Shown one piece after another: positions 10,576-22,500 of a stretch of 64,000 bases of DNA. Numbering within the stretch: position 1 is the stretch's first letter; every line of letters starts with the position of its first letter. Source of the stretch: Symbiodinium kawagutii. Taxonomy: Eukaryota; Sar; Dinophyceae; Suessiales; Symbiodiniaceae. The stretch covers positions 36,031 through 100,030 of the forward strand of contig VSDK01013701.1 of the NCBI GenBank assembly GCA_009767595.1, given 5' to 3'. Both the position numbers and the translations under genes were made by a program. A model generated the notes under the pieces. It saw only the letters and a program-made list of their open reading frames with translations. It was not told the DNA's origin and ran no database searches.

Positions 10576-13500
10576 TTATTCCTGTTGTGCTTGTAAACCC
10601 CTATCGTTAAGCCCTATGAATCCGCACCAGCGCGAGTTGAAGCGGACTCCGTTTCGAAAGTGCAGCACCGAGGCACAGATTTCATGGCAGGTCTCAGTGG
10701 TCACGTTGTACTTGGCCACGTTGGACCAAAAGATTTTGGACGCGTGTTTGAATATCCTGAAGGCAAGTCATTGAGGCCGTGACTCTGAGGCCGTGTTGAA
10801 ATATCCTGAACTGAGTGGCTGATTTTTTGCTCAAGTCTAACTTTTCATGCTGACGTGGGGATTACCCCTGTACCCAAAACAACTCAAAACCAGAGGGGAT
10901 GGCGTGTTTACTTATCCGGAAGGCAAAATTGAGGCTGTGGCAATCAATTCTTTAAACATCAAGAACGCCTAAGTTGAGCAAAGCCGTGGCAATGACTTTG
11001 TTCAACATCAATCATTAGTTTAACTTCAAGAGTCCTGAAGGCGAAGTTGAGCGAAGATCGATCAGTGAAAAGTAACTTCTTTAAAGGTCTCAAGCCGTGG
11101 CTTTAACAACACAACTCTGCTATTTGAGCCCTCCAAAACAATTGTTGGTTTACCCTCTGGTAAACTAAGCTGGAAGCAGAGAATCACCATCTTTATAGGC
11201 AAGACCATTATCAACAGGTCTGTTTGCAACCCAAAGCAATGGTTTGTTTCACTGTTGCTGAAGAAACAAGCACTTTGTGAACCCTCGATGGCAGAACCCC
11301 CCAAAGAACACTGCATTTTCAAAGAGTGTCAACCCTTCTGCAGCAATAATGAGTTTAATATCGACATGGACAAGTAATAAAACCATACAAATTGTAGACA
11401 GCTAATGATTTGGCGTATCAAACATCTCTGTATACATATATCATATATCCACATCGATCATCATCGATCTGAATGCATATCAACAAGCCAGGAAAATCGA
11501 TAATACATACATGGTCGGTATCATTATCGCCACCTATGATCAACCACTTGGGCAAGTTGGTATACCGCTGGTAGTTTGAATTCTCATCCACCGCTGTCTC
11601 AAGCATGAACCTGGGTCAGACCAGTACTTTCATGAAGGTTTAACCATGGTTGTCGTACGAAACATGGCACTTCAGCCACATCAAACGCTAGTCTTCCAAG
11701 CCGTACCACCAAATCAACAATCGTCATTCTCAGTCGTCAACCATCATTGACCAAGCTATGTGTTCTCTATGCTATGATCTCCCCCCTCAACCATGAAGAA
11801 CGATCGATCCTCGGGGCCTACACCTAGCACTGGATTTGCTCAATGTTGAGCTCTGGTGGCTCAGGTGAAGCGATGACATTGGTTACCAGCAAAAGCGCTT
11901 GTTGGTATTACTACCTATGGGTTTGTACTGGTGTAGCGAAGTTCTATTAACTAGTAACTACCCATTATTCTCAGAATACGTAGTACCAATAAATAAGTCT
12001 ATTGCCTTCGCACGGGTAAAATCAATGCGACCCAATATCTCATTGACTTATTTGATGAATGACTAACACCATTACTTACCATTTGATTGGGAGTATCTCC
12101 AAACATGATCTGGTTGGTGGTTGAACCACCCCTATAAAAAATAATACTGTAGTCAACCAACCATTTGATAGTCATTACTAGGGAAAATTAAAAGATGTTT
12201 GAAACCACCAATCAGTTAATTCTTTGACCATTATTTTTGCTTGTTGTCCCATACTATCAGCCATTGTTAATCATTCTTCTTTTGGGATCATAATACTCAA
12301 TACAACAAAAATGGGATCATAATCATAATATTTTTTTAAACAAATATGTTTTTCATCCCAAAAAACAAGTTGAGGCACCTGCCAGGCTGGTGTTTGGCAT
12401 AGCGTCCCTGAACGCCTGGTGTTGGCACCTTTACTCACCATGGTAAGCACCCCTTACCAACATCATCAGTTTAGTTGATCATCGCTGAGCATGTTTCATA
12501 ATGATGGATATGTGCATGTATCTTACCGATTGCTGACAATGGCCAAAAATGTTTCATACCGGTTGAATAACATTACCAATCCATATATTCTTCATGGCCA
12601 ACACCTTCTTGGCACACAAAGTACTTAATTACGGCAGACTTTGCGCACAGAATGGTCATCTGCCAACGAACCACAATGGTTCACTACCAGTTCTCATCAT
12701 CCACCGTCCGGTTGGAACCCTCCTGTTGGCTCCAAATCGCTCGTTCCCCCCGTGAATTTAGGGTATAGGGATAGGCTGCGAATAGCTTCCTCCCAACCAT
12801 CAGGGAGCAATGGTTCAATACCGGCCACAGGTTCATTGGTTCTACAACGCTGAACCGCTGCGACTCACGCGCAGCACCGAGAAAAACAGCAGCGCCAGTC
12901 TCAACCATTGGTAGTTGAAGCATCCCAAATATCAACTAGTGAACCATTGAGTAACCATCGCTGAATCATCAAATTTACAATATACCATTGTACCATTGCC
13001 AACCATTAACAGCCATCATTCTCAACTACTAACTATCATTTGCCTTGAATAACCACCAGAGTTATCCATGTTTTCCATTACTGTAAATCCACTATCAACC
13101 GGTCAGAGTCATTCCCCCAGTAGCTCAAAATATATGTCTTCTCCATCAGCCACGGAGAATTCCCCCAGTAGCTGGAGAAACAACAACTTGTATTTCTTTA
13201 ATCCATTGCAACCTGCTCGTTTCAACCATCAAGACTCGTTTCTTCGCTTGAAAAAAAGGGACATGACTGTGGGTCAAAACCCGTCCCCCTGGTTCCCCCA
13301 TCATTGACCTTTGTTTCCCCTTATTATTGTTGGAAAATCCTCCATTAGTTGGTTGGTTTATAGTGACCCATAGCCACATTTTTTCATCCCACCAAACTGC
13401 CAGCCGCATCCACTGCTTTGCAGAGGTTCTTGCCATCGTACGGATCATCGTAGCCATGCTCTTCTAAGACTTCCTGGGTGCCGCGGGGCCAAGGAGCCCC

Positions 13501-16500
13501 CAGTGAAGCAATGGCAAAGAATGGTGAATCACGGAGAAGAATAAGGCTTATGGTGGATCACTGTCATTCGTGGTTGGAATGGTTTTTGGGCAATGATTCA
13601 TGATGTTTATTGACTGGTTTTTGGCCGAATCATGGCTAGAAATTGCAACTCATGGTTGAATCGTCGGCCAAGGCCGTTAAATTCAAACCTTGGCACTACG
13701 ACGAGCTTGAGAGAGTACTGGAGAGACTTGTCTGCGATGTTGGCCAGTTTGTGATTTAGATAAGACATGAAATTCTACAAAAAATCACATGGTTTTCTTT
13801 CGTTACATTGAGTAGTCGCACCCAAAGATGAAACTGTCTTGGGTTGAACCACCCCGTCATAGAAAATATGATTGTCAACCCACCAACCATAGCTGTTAGT
13901 AAGGGAAAATAACAAATGTCCAGCACACCAACAACTAGTAGCTGTTCAACCATTTTTCTATCTTATAAATCCCTGTGATTAACCATCATGAATGGTTGTA
14001 ACCTGTCTAAAAAAAAGTTTTGTAACCACCAACCACTTGAAAGTTTCCCTGTTCAACATGGCCATTTCTGTTTGTTAGGTCCGAGCACATCGAAGGACTC
14101 ATCCTTCCCCAGAATCCCATAAACGGGACGCAGCTACAACCTCCCCCAACTACGAAAAACGGCGACTGCTCGCAGATCGTTTTGCATCCAGGAGCTGATT
14201 GCTGTTTGAGCCATGCAAAAAAAGCCAGGTTAGTAATCATCTGCCATTTCACCATCATTAAGGTTGTTGCTGGTTGTTGTGTTTTTACTGGTTCACCGTC
14301 AACAAGGTTAGATATCTATCATTGTCGGTTGTTCCTGTGGTTGTTGTTGTTACTGGTGAGTAATAGGTGGCAATGATGACCAACAAGTTGGTGATGACCA
14401 AGGAAACAATGCTTCATATTGGTTCAACTTGTTGGTCATCATTAAGCCCTTGTTAACCATCATAAAACCATCATAAAACCACCATGAAACCATCATAAAA
14501 CCACCATCAAACCATCATAAAACCATGATAAAACCATCATGTGAAACCACCATAAAACCACCATAAAAACCACCATAAAACCACCATAAAAGCATCAACA
14601 GCGCATCATCAAAGCATCAAATCAAAGCATCATCTAACCATCACTCACCCGTCCTTAGCCATCCCCAACCGTTACCGCACCGTTGAGGCTCCGAATAGTT
14701 GGCGTGGAAGATGCTTTTGCGCATGTTGGCGAACTCCACGGGATGACACTTGCCGCCAAACATGCGGTGGAAAAGGCACACCGAGAGCTCCTGAGATCTG
14801 CTGATCCGGCTGTGAAATTCAGCAGTTGAATATGATAACTAGTGCTAATAGTTATATTAGTTTTTATAGTTAATAGTTATAAGTTATAATAGTTATACTA
14901 GGTATTAATAGTTATTATAGCTAATAGTTATATAGTAACCATAGTTATTATAATGGATCGTATAATTACTATATAGCTAATATATTCACCAGTTGATTAT
15001 AGTATAATGGTTATTATAATTATAAGAGCTCTTATAGTTATATAGTAATAGTGGATCGTATTATTGATCCACTATAATCATATAATCGATATAATAGCTA
15101 TTGTAGTGGATCATTTTAATTCTAGTTATATAGTACCCATAGTTATTATAGTGGATCATTAACTATGAATATGAACGAACTAATTCACATAACCATAGCA
15201 GGGTTAATCAACTGGTAAGGGTTTTTGTAGTGGCTAGTAACTATATGTCACTATCAGGAAATATAGGGTTACTAACCACTACAGGTTTATATAGGTTGAT
15301 AAGGGTTATTAGTTATTATGTTGGTTAGAATATTTGACCAACAACACAGAAATAGTAATCAACTACACGGGATAGTAGCAAGTACAAGGGATAATAACCC
15401 ACAACGATAGGGTATGTAACACTTGGTTGTGATTTTTGATGGTTACTTAATATAGTTGGTTGATGGAAATATTGATGATAGTGACAGTGTAAGGGTCAAT
15501 AACCAACAGCGGTGCTTTATTTTGAAAGTAATAGTGATAATGACCAGCGTTGGGGAATCAATAGAGTTGGTTGGTAACAGGATTATTATGGCAATAATCT
15601 GAACCAACGAATGGTTACCTAGTATGGATGATTGACTACAATGATTATAAATAACCAACCAATGGTCAATATAGTTGACAATACTAATCGACAATCATAA
15701 TCCCCATTAATTGAACTTGGTCACTAATAATTAACCATAATAATTAAATGGATCATGATCATAATCACACATGCATTAACTCTAAAAATATCAAAAGGGA
15801 ATATAATGGTCAATTAATCATAGTCAAAGGTTGATCCGTATGGGTTAAAAATGGTGAATAATTTCAGGGGATAATCACCGACAATCTACTCGTCAATGGT
15901 GGTTGACAATGGTGCCTGGTGGATACAGCTCTTAACAACCCCCGGGATCAAGCGTAGCTGGGGAACAACCAGTGAATGTGAGGTCCCATTAATCACCGCT
16001 AACCGCTTCAATATCCATCATAGAATAGTCAGTGAATAGCAGTGGATCAAAATCATTGAAGCGATTTCATTATTAACAAATTGCCTAAGACTTAGTTGGT
16101 GGTGAGTAGGGAGTTACATCGCTTACTTGCAACATTTTTCCTTGGTTGTTCCGTGCAGCAGCTTCAACTGCTGGAAATGCCAGCCACAACGGTGGCTTCC
16201 AGACAAGGTGGCTTGCCAGTGGTTCCAGTGGTTCCTACAGGGATTGGCTCACAACTAACACAGGTTGACAATGGCAGTGGTCAAGCATGGTAGCAGGCAA
16301 CCAATCAAATAGGCTAGTAAGCATCCACTTGTGAGCCATCAATAACCATCCTTCAATCATTCATAACCATCATCAAGCATCATTTCACCATCTAACCACC
16401 ACTCAACCATCATTTCACCAACATTTCACGGCATTTCCAAGCACCATTTCACCATGCTTCGTAGTAATCCGTCAAGCCCACGAATGCGAAGTGCTGCAAT

Positions 16501-19500
16501 CTCTTGAGAGCCACGTGCATGGCTTTCTCCTGCCACGCCATGGTCGGGGAGACTCGAAACCGGGGTTCCAACACGACTGGGGAGCCTCTATACGTTACTT
16601 CGTGGCCAACCTGGTTAGTGGTGGTTAGTGGTGGTTAAATGGTGGTTAGTGGTGGTTAATGATGGTTCATGGTGGTTCATGGTGGTCAAAAATGGCTAAT
16701 GATAAACCATCACTAACCAGGTCAATCAATTGATGGTTAATGATCATCAAAGATGGTTCATGATGTTAATCATGGTTGATCATGATTGATAACTGGCCAT
16801 TTTGAATGAAAATGATTGAACTAAGAGCTTGATGTGTGTTGAACCATCAAGTCTGATGGGAATCGTGTCCAATCATGGCGGTTGAACCCACATCACTCTG
16901 GGTGGTACCCATCAATAACCTATGGTGAAACTATGGATTATAACCATCCTTGATAACAATGGTTTAGTCAAAAATACACTCTTCAGGGCAATATGGTGGT
17001 TTCTCAAGTCATAGGGGTACCCAAGCATACTTGGTTTATTGTGAAAACATATCATTAATGGATGATTTTGGGGGTCCCCTGTTTTGAGAAACACCCATGT
17101 GGATAATAGGGGTGGAAAGCAGTCACCCTCTGGTAAAATGAAAGTAACGCGGAAGTAAGAAATCACTATTTCGCTGGGAAAACCCGCGATACTGTACATG
17201 TTGAAGTTTCCACGCAACCAGGTTCGTTATCAGGGGGTGATACTGTGAGGAAAAGCCAATACATCAATACACATAGCAACAACAATACCTACTCTACCAT
17301 GCCATCAATCAATGTAGACATGTCTCATTAATCTCTTTGAACATCCCTCAAGAAGGGTCAATAACTGCAGAGTTGAGTTTGTTCGTCACTTCCAACTGGC
17401 TTGGAGGTTTTGCTCGTTTTGACTTGTACCTAGATGATGTTCCAAATGTAAAGAGGTGCATGCAATTACAGTATACACATACATTAACATAGCGTCAGTG
17501 TATGACTTGGAAATGATACACACCACTCATGGCCAAACATATGCGGACGAAACATTTGTGATTCATCAAGTGATGGGGGGATCAACAGAACAATGCAACC
17601 AGAATAACGATAGACAAGATGGGTGTTCCCCCCAACAACATGATAAAGCTAGTTGCATGGACGAAATCAATACACTACCATATCGTTGTACTACACATAG
17701 CTGGTGGTTTGCTATTGTTTCATGCAGCGAGTCATGTTTACTTATCTTGTATCAATTAGAATAGGCTATTGCAGCAGAAGTAGCGAACCTTCACGGCCAT
17801 CAATCATTTTTGATAACGGGTCCCTGCGACGGGCTTCACACAATGAATCATCCTGGATCCTAGTGAACCTACCATTGGTCGATCATCCAGCTATTTGCTC
17901 TTGATCATAATCAGCCCTAGCTTGTCATTCATGAGCATCTTGATAATTTTTGATCAATCAAATGCTAATAATTGACCAACTGTATCATAGTATGGACCAC
18001 TGCTACTAATGCTTCAAATGATCAACACATCAATTGGTTGCAGCCATTACATCCACAGCGGGCGAACTACCGACAATAAAACTAATTAAACATCATTCGT
18101 GGTCCCCAAAAATTAACTGGTAGAATAGACATCCTGCTATTGATCATTATCAGCCACCATTGGGATATCATGGTTGATCGTTTAAAAGCCCATTAATAAA
18201 ACAAGCATGGTGAACCACCAGTAGTCACCATTGTAAGCCATCATTCCTACTGTGATGAACCGCACTGCTGCCCTGCAGCCCCCCGCAGCTGCCAAAGCCG
18301 AGTGACAGATGGCGACTCATCGATGCACATGGTGCAGTTTTCGTCCTCGCACTTGTGATGCTCGTCTTGGGACACCCAATCATCGAAATGAAACTCGCAC
18401 CTCGAAAGGGAGATGAACATCGGCAGCGCTGGGTGGAGCTCACTTCCCGCAGCACGGAAAAAGAGTTGTGGTATATTCATGATGGTTAGCATTGGTATAT
18501 CTAATGGTAGATGATGGGAAATCAAAGTTGATAACCATGGTCAATGATAGATTGAGAATGGCTAATGATGGCTAAGAACATTTGATGATATGCAAGTTCA
18601 TCTTGGCTAACTGCTGATAGTGCTGTATGCAAGCTAGAATGTAAAAACTCGCTAATGGTCGTGGATCAACCTTAACCTGTACGTGCCAGCACCTAAACAA
18701 TCACCGTTCATGATACCACCAAGCAGATTGTTCAATATCAATAGTTAGCCATAATAACGGTCAATGATGACTGTTAATGAGATCCATTTCAAGAACCCAC
18801 CACTGGCACTGCGGAACTTGCGGAGGCTTTCTACCTTCCAGAGTGATTTACAATGTCAATCTCGGCAGGGATTGTTCATGGAAAAAAAACAGCAACTACT
18901 CACCATAAACAACACAAAAGATCAAACCAACAACAAGAAAAATCACCATAAGCACAAACACAACAGCAAGAACAAAACCACCACAACAACCACTGAAGTG
19001 ACAACACATGGGTCTTCAGGCAGCTGTGCCGGCACACTCAGCGCAGCCTAGACACTTGATGGGATTCCAGCCATACATTCCGCTCATCATTTTTGTCACA
19101 GTGCCTAGCGCGTGCTACGATGCCAACCACTGGAGGGAAGGCGTTCACCGGTGGTTTCTTAGATGTGTAAAGATAGCTTAGAATCATAACTAAGGCTTAA
19201 AGATGGTTGAAATAAGGACTCACAAGAGTGAATGATGGTGAATGCTTGGGAATTGGTTGACGAGTTAAACATTGATGGGATTGATATTGTCTGGAGGCAA
19301 TTCACAGTCAAACATGGACTGGGGATTGAGAATGGCTTTCGCCAAAACATTGCCCTCAGAATTTCTGATGAACCTGGGGATAGAATCAACCCAACCAACA
19401 CACACACACACATGCAGTATTTGAACTAAAGAAGTTGGCACAAAAATGCATCGAGGGGGTATCATGATCCCACGACAATATAATATAGCTAGACTGTCCT

Positions 19501-22500
19501 GTGTGTTAGGTGATTTTCTCTAATCCTGATTGGCCACTGTTGCTTCAAATTGAACTTCATCAAAAATCGATAACAGGTGGATGCAGGTGCAAAAGTCATT
19601 GATTGTATTCAAGACCATGATTCAGCGTGAATACCCTCTGGTGATCTAACATGGCAATAGAAAATCCAGCAGTTATAGCTCATTTCCTCAGGGTTTCCCT
19701 AGAAAAATGGTGATTTTCCATTGCTATATTATATCAGCGGAGTGTAACCATTATCAACGGCTCAACTACGTTCACACTTGTATTACAAGTACCTTTTGGG
19801 TCCGCTATTCAAACAGCTTGCTTTCATAACAAACCATTCACCCTACGATGAATGTAACCTATATTGACCTATATTACGCTATAATAACCTATATCAACCT
19901 ATGTTATCCTATATCAACCCATATTAACCTCATTAAGCTATACTGACAGCTATACTAACCCTGGTGTTTGATCTTTCCCTTGCTGCTGGTATGTGCTGCA
20001 CCATTGCGGGAGTGCTTCGTGTCCTGAAATGAACAGGTCATGAATGAAGACATGTGGGTACAACAAACACATATGGCTATGGGTCAATATTTACCATCAT
20101 TCATGGGGAACAAGAACCAACGATTTCATAGGGAAAACGATGGCCAATGATAAGGGAACCGGGGGTACAGGGTTTTGACCCGTAGCCATATGCATGCGCA
20201 TATTACATACAAAGCATCTGTAATCTGAAAATCACATGTAGCAACATGTGCTATACATATATCATTGTGCAATTATATATGGCTGTGGGTCAAAACCCCG
20301 TACCCCTGGTTTCCCATCATTAACCATTGTTTTCCCTTTTATGGTTGGTCATTATGCCTAGAAAATTGTTCGAAGAATATTGACCCAGAGCCATATCAGC
20401 CCATCTCTGCATATGTTTTCCCACACTATCTCTGCCTAAGCTCGGTGGCTGGAGCGTCCTACCCCTCACCATGGCTCCCCCAGCTTCATCCCATGGGGCC
20501 ACAGCCTCGAGCCAAGTTGGAATATGTCTTGAGCCACTCCACGGAGTTGTTGGTTTGTATAAACCTCGTTGGATCTGGCCGTTGGTGAATGGATTGTGAT
20601 GCTTAATGGTGGTTCAATGATGGTTGATGGTGGTTCAATGATGGTTGATGATTCAGGACCTGTTGGTTAATGATGGTCAATGACGCTTGAATGTTGGTGA
20701 GTAACAGCATAAATGATGGTGAATTATAGGGGATAGTCACCAGCAAACTCATTGTAAAACAACTAAATGGGTTGGTTTGGATCCTTCTTGGTGTTGACCC
20801 CTATGGGTGTTTCTCAAGCCATAAGGGACCCCCTAAAATCGATGGTTCACTACTCAGAATGATTGATATCCGGTTTAGATAATATCCAACAGTCATCATG
20901 TTCAATAGACATGACCTATAACCAATTGTGGAGTGGAATCATGATGCTCAGCCATGTATAAAGAGTAAATTTGTGATGAATGGGGGCTCGTGATGATGAC
21001 AGTACTGCGACCGAATCAGTGATAATGGTGTATTGGCAGCATTTGCGAATGGCTAAACCAACCGCCAAACAATCGTTAAAAATACCAAGAATAACCATGG
21101 TTCATCTTTGACTGACATTGGTGGTCGGTGACGCAAAATAATACGGTTCTTATGAATGTGCTGAACTGAATTACTTCAAACCATCGTGGCAGTATCGTGC
21201 CATGGCTTGCCTCATCCAAAAAATACTCGCCAGTCAATTAGAAGTCAAATCAAGTTGAAACCACCAACCAGATCATGGTTCAACATCTGGACGAAAATGA
21301 GGTTGGATAGCAACCACTGTTGCTTATCGTTGTTGCTTGTTCATGCCAACCATTGACTCCGCACAAAATTGATCACCGTGAAGTTGCTGATCAACCCAGT
21401 TGCTAAGCATAAGCTTCGGCAAACAATTCCTCGACCATCATCAGCATGAATGGTTCATTAATGCTTCAATTAGTTGCGGAGTAGCATTAGCCAGTCAAGC
21501 ACTAAGTTGCCATTCATGCTACTCAGCAACTACTTAAACCATTACTGAACCATTAATCGACATAAAACTGCTTGATGGCAGGTTAACGCTTGATACCCTG
21601 AATGAAGCATTACTAGTTGCTGCACAGAAACTGAAACAACTAGTCGCTTCATCGCCACTTGTGATCAACTAGTAATGGTTCATTAGTGGTATCGGTTTGA
21701 GTTATGAAGCAACATGAAGCAACACGAAGCAACTAGTATGGTTCTAGCTACTGGTTGAACAACTGGTTGGCTTCACCGCACCTTGAACGTGAGAACCAAC
21801 CACTCTTACATCGAGAGACGGTGACTCTGAAACCAGGGCAGCACTGGCTCGCAGCAGTTGGTGGGTGAGGTTTTCTGGGCAACTTGGGCAATGGTACATG
21901 ATGGTTTTTTGATGGTCAATCAGGGTCAACGCTTGGCTCTTGACGCGTCATGTTGCAATCACTAATGGCTAGTGATAACATTGAAAATGTCACCCAAGGA
22001 GGTTGAGGCAGGTGCCAATGGATTCATGGCTGGTCTTACTCAGAATTCACATAGATTTCCACTATTGCCATTCTGACTCTGACTGTTTACGATGCTTAAT
22101 AATAATATGTAATAGTCATTCAGGTAGTCGTGGAAGTGACCAAAACCAGTAACTGCCATCTGCGATGCTCCTCATCTTGGGCAATATCAAACATGAACAT
22201 GTTTCTTGGTGATTGTTCCATATGACTGAACACTATTTGTCAACAACAGCAATAACTCTTTTTGTGCTGGTTAATGCTTGCTAAGAATGGTCCAAAAGTA
22301 TCCGGGATAACACAGATCAACATCTGGTATCATCTGGGGTGCCACCAAGCAACCTGGTTGCGAAGTCGGGTGAACTCGCTACGAAATGGTTGTAGGCTGA
22401 AGCAACTCGAGCCTTTGGATCGCGAAAGAGTCCGACGAAACGTCCTGGTGCAGGCCGGCCGTGGTGCCCCATGGTGCTTCAGGGCTGCATGGCGCACGCT

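Noticed and set aside
19232..19350. GH18 chitinase-like signature DGIDIVW on the plus strand
   Set aside because: The catalytic DxDxE ending is absent, the flanks are intron-like, and the region lies inside an intron of the minus-strand gene.
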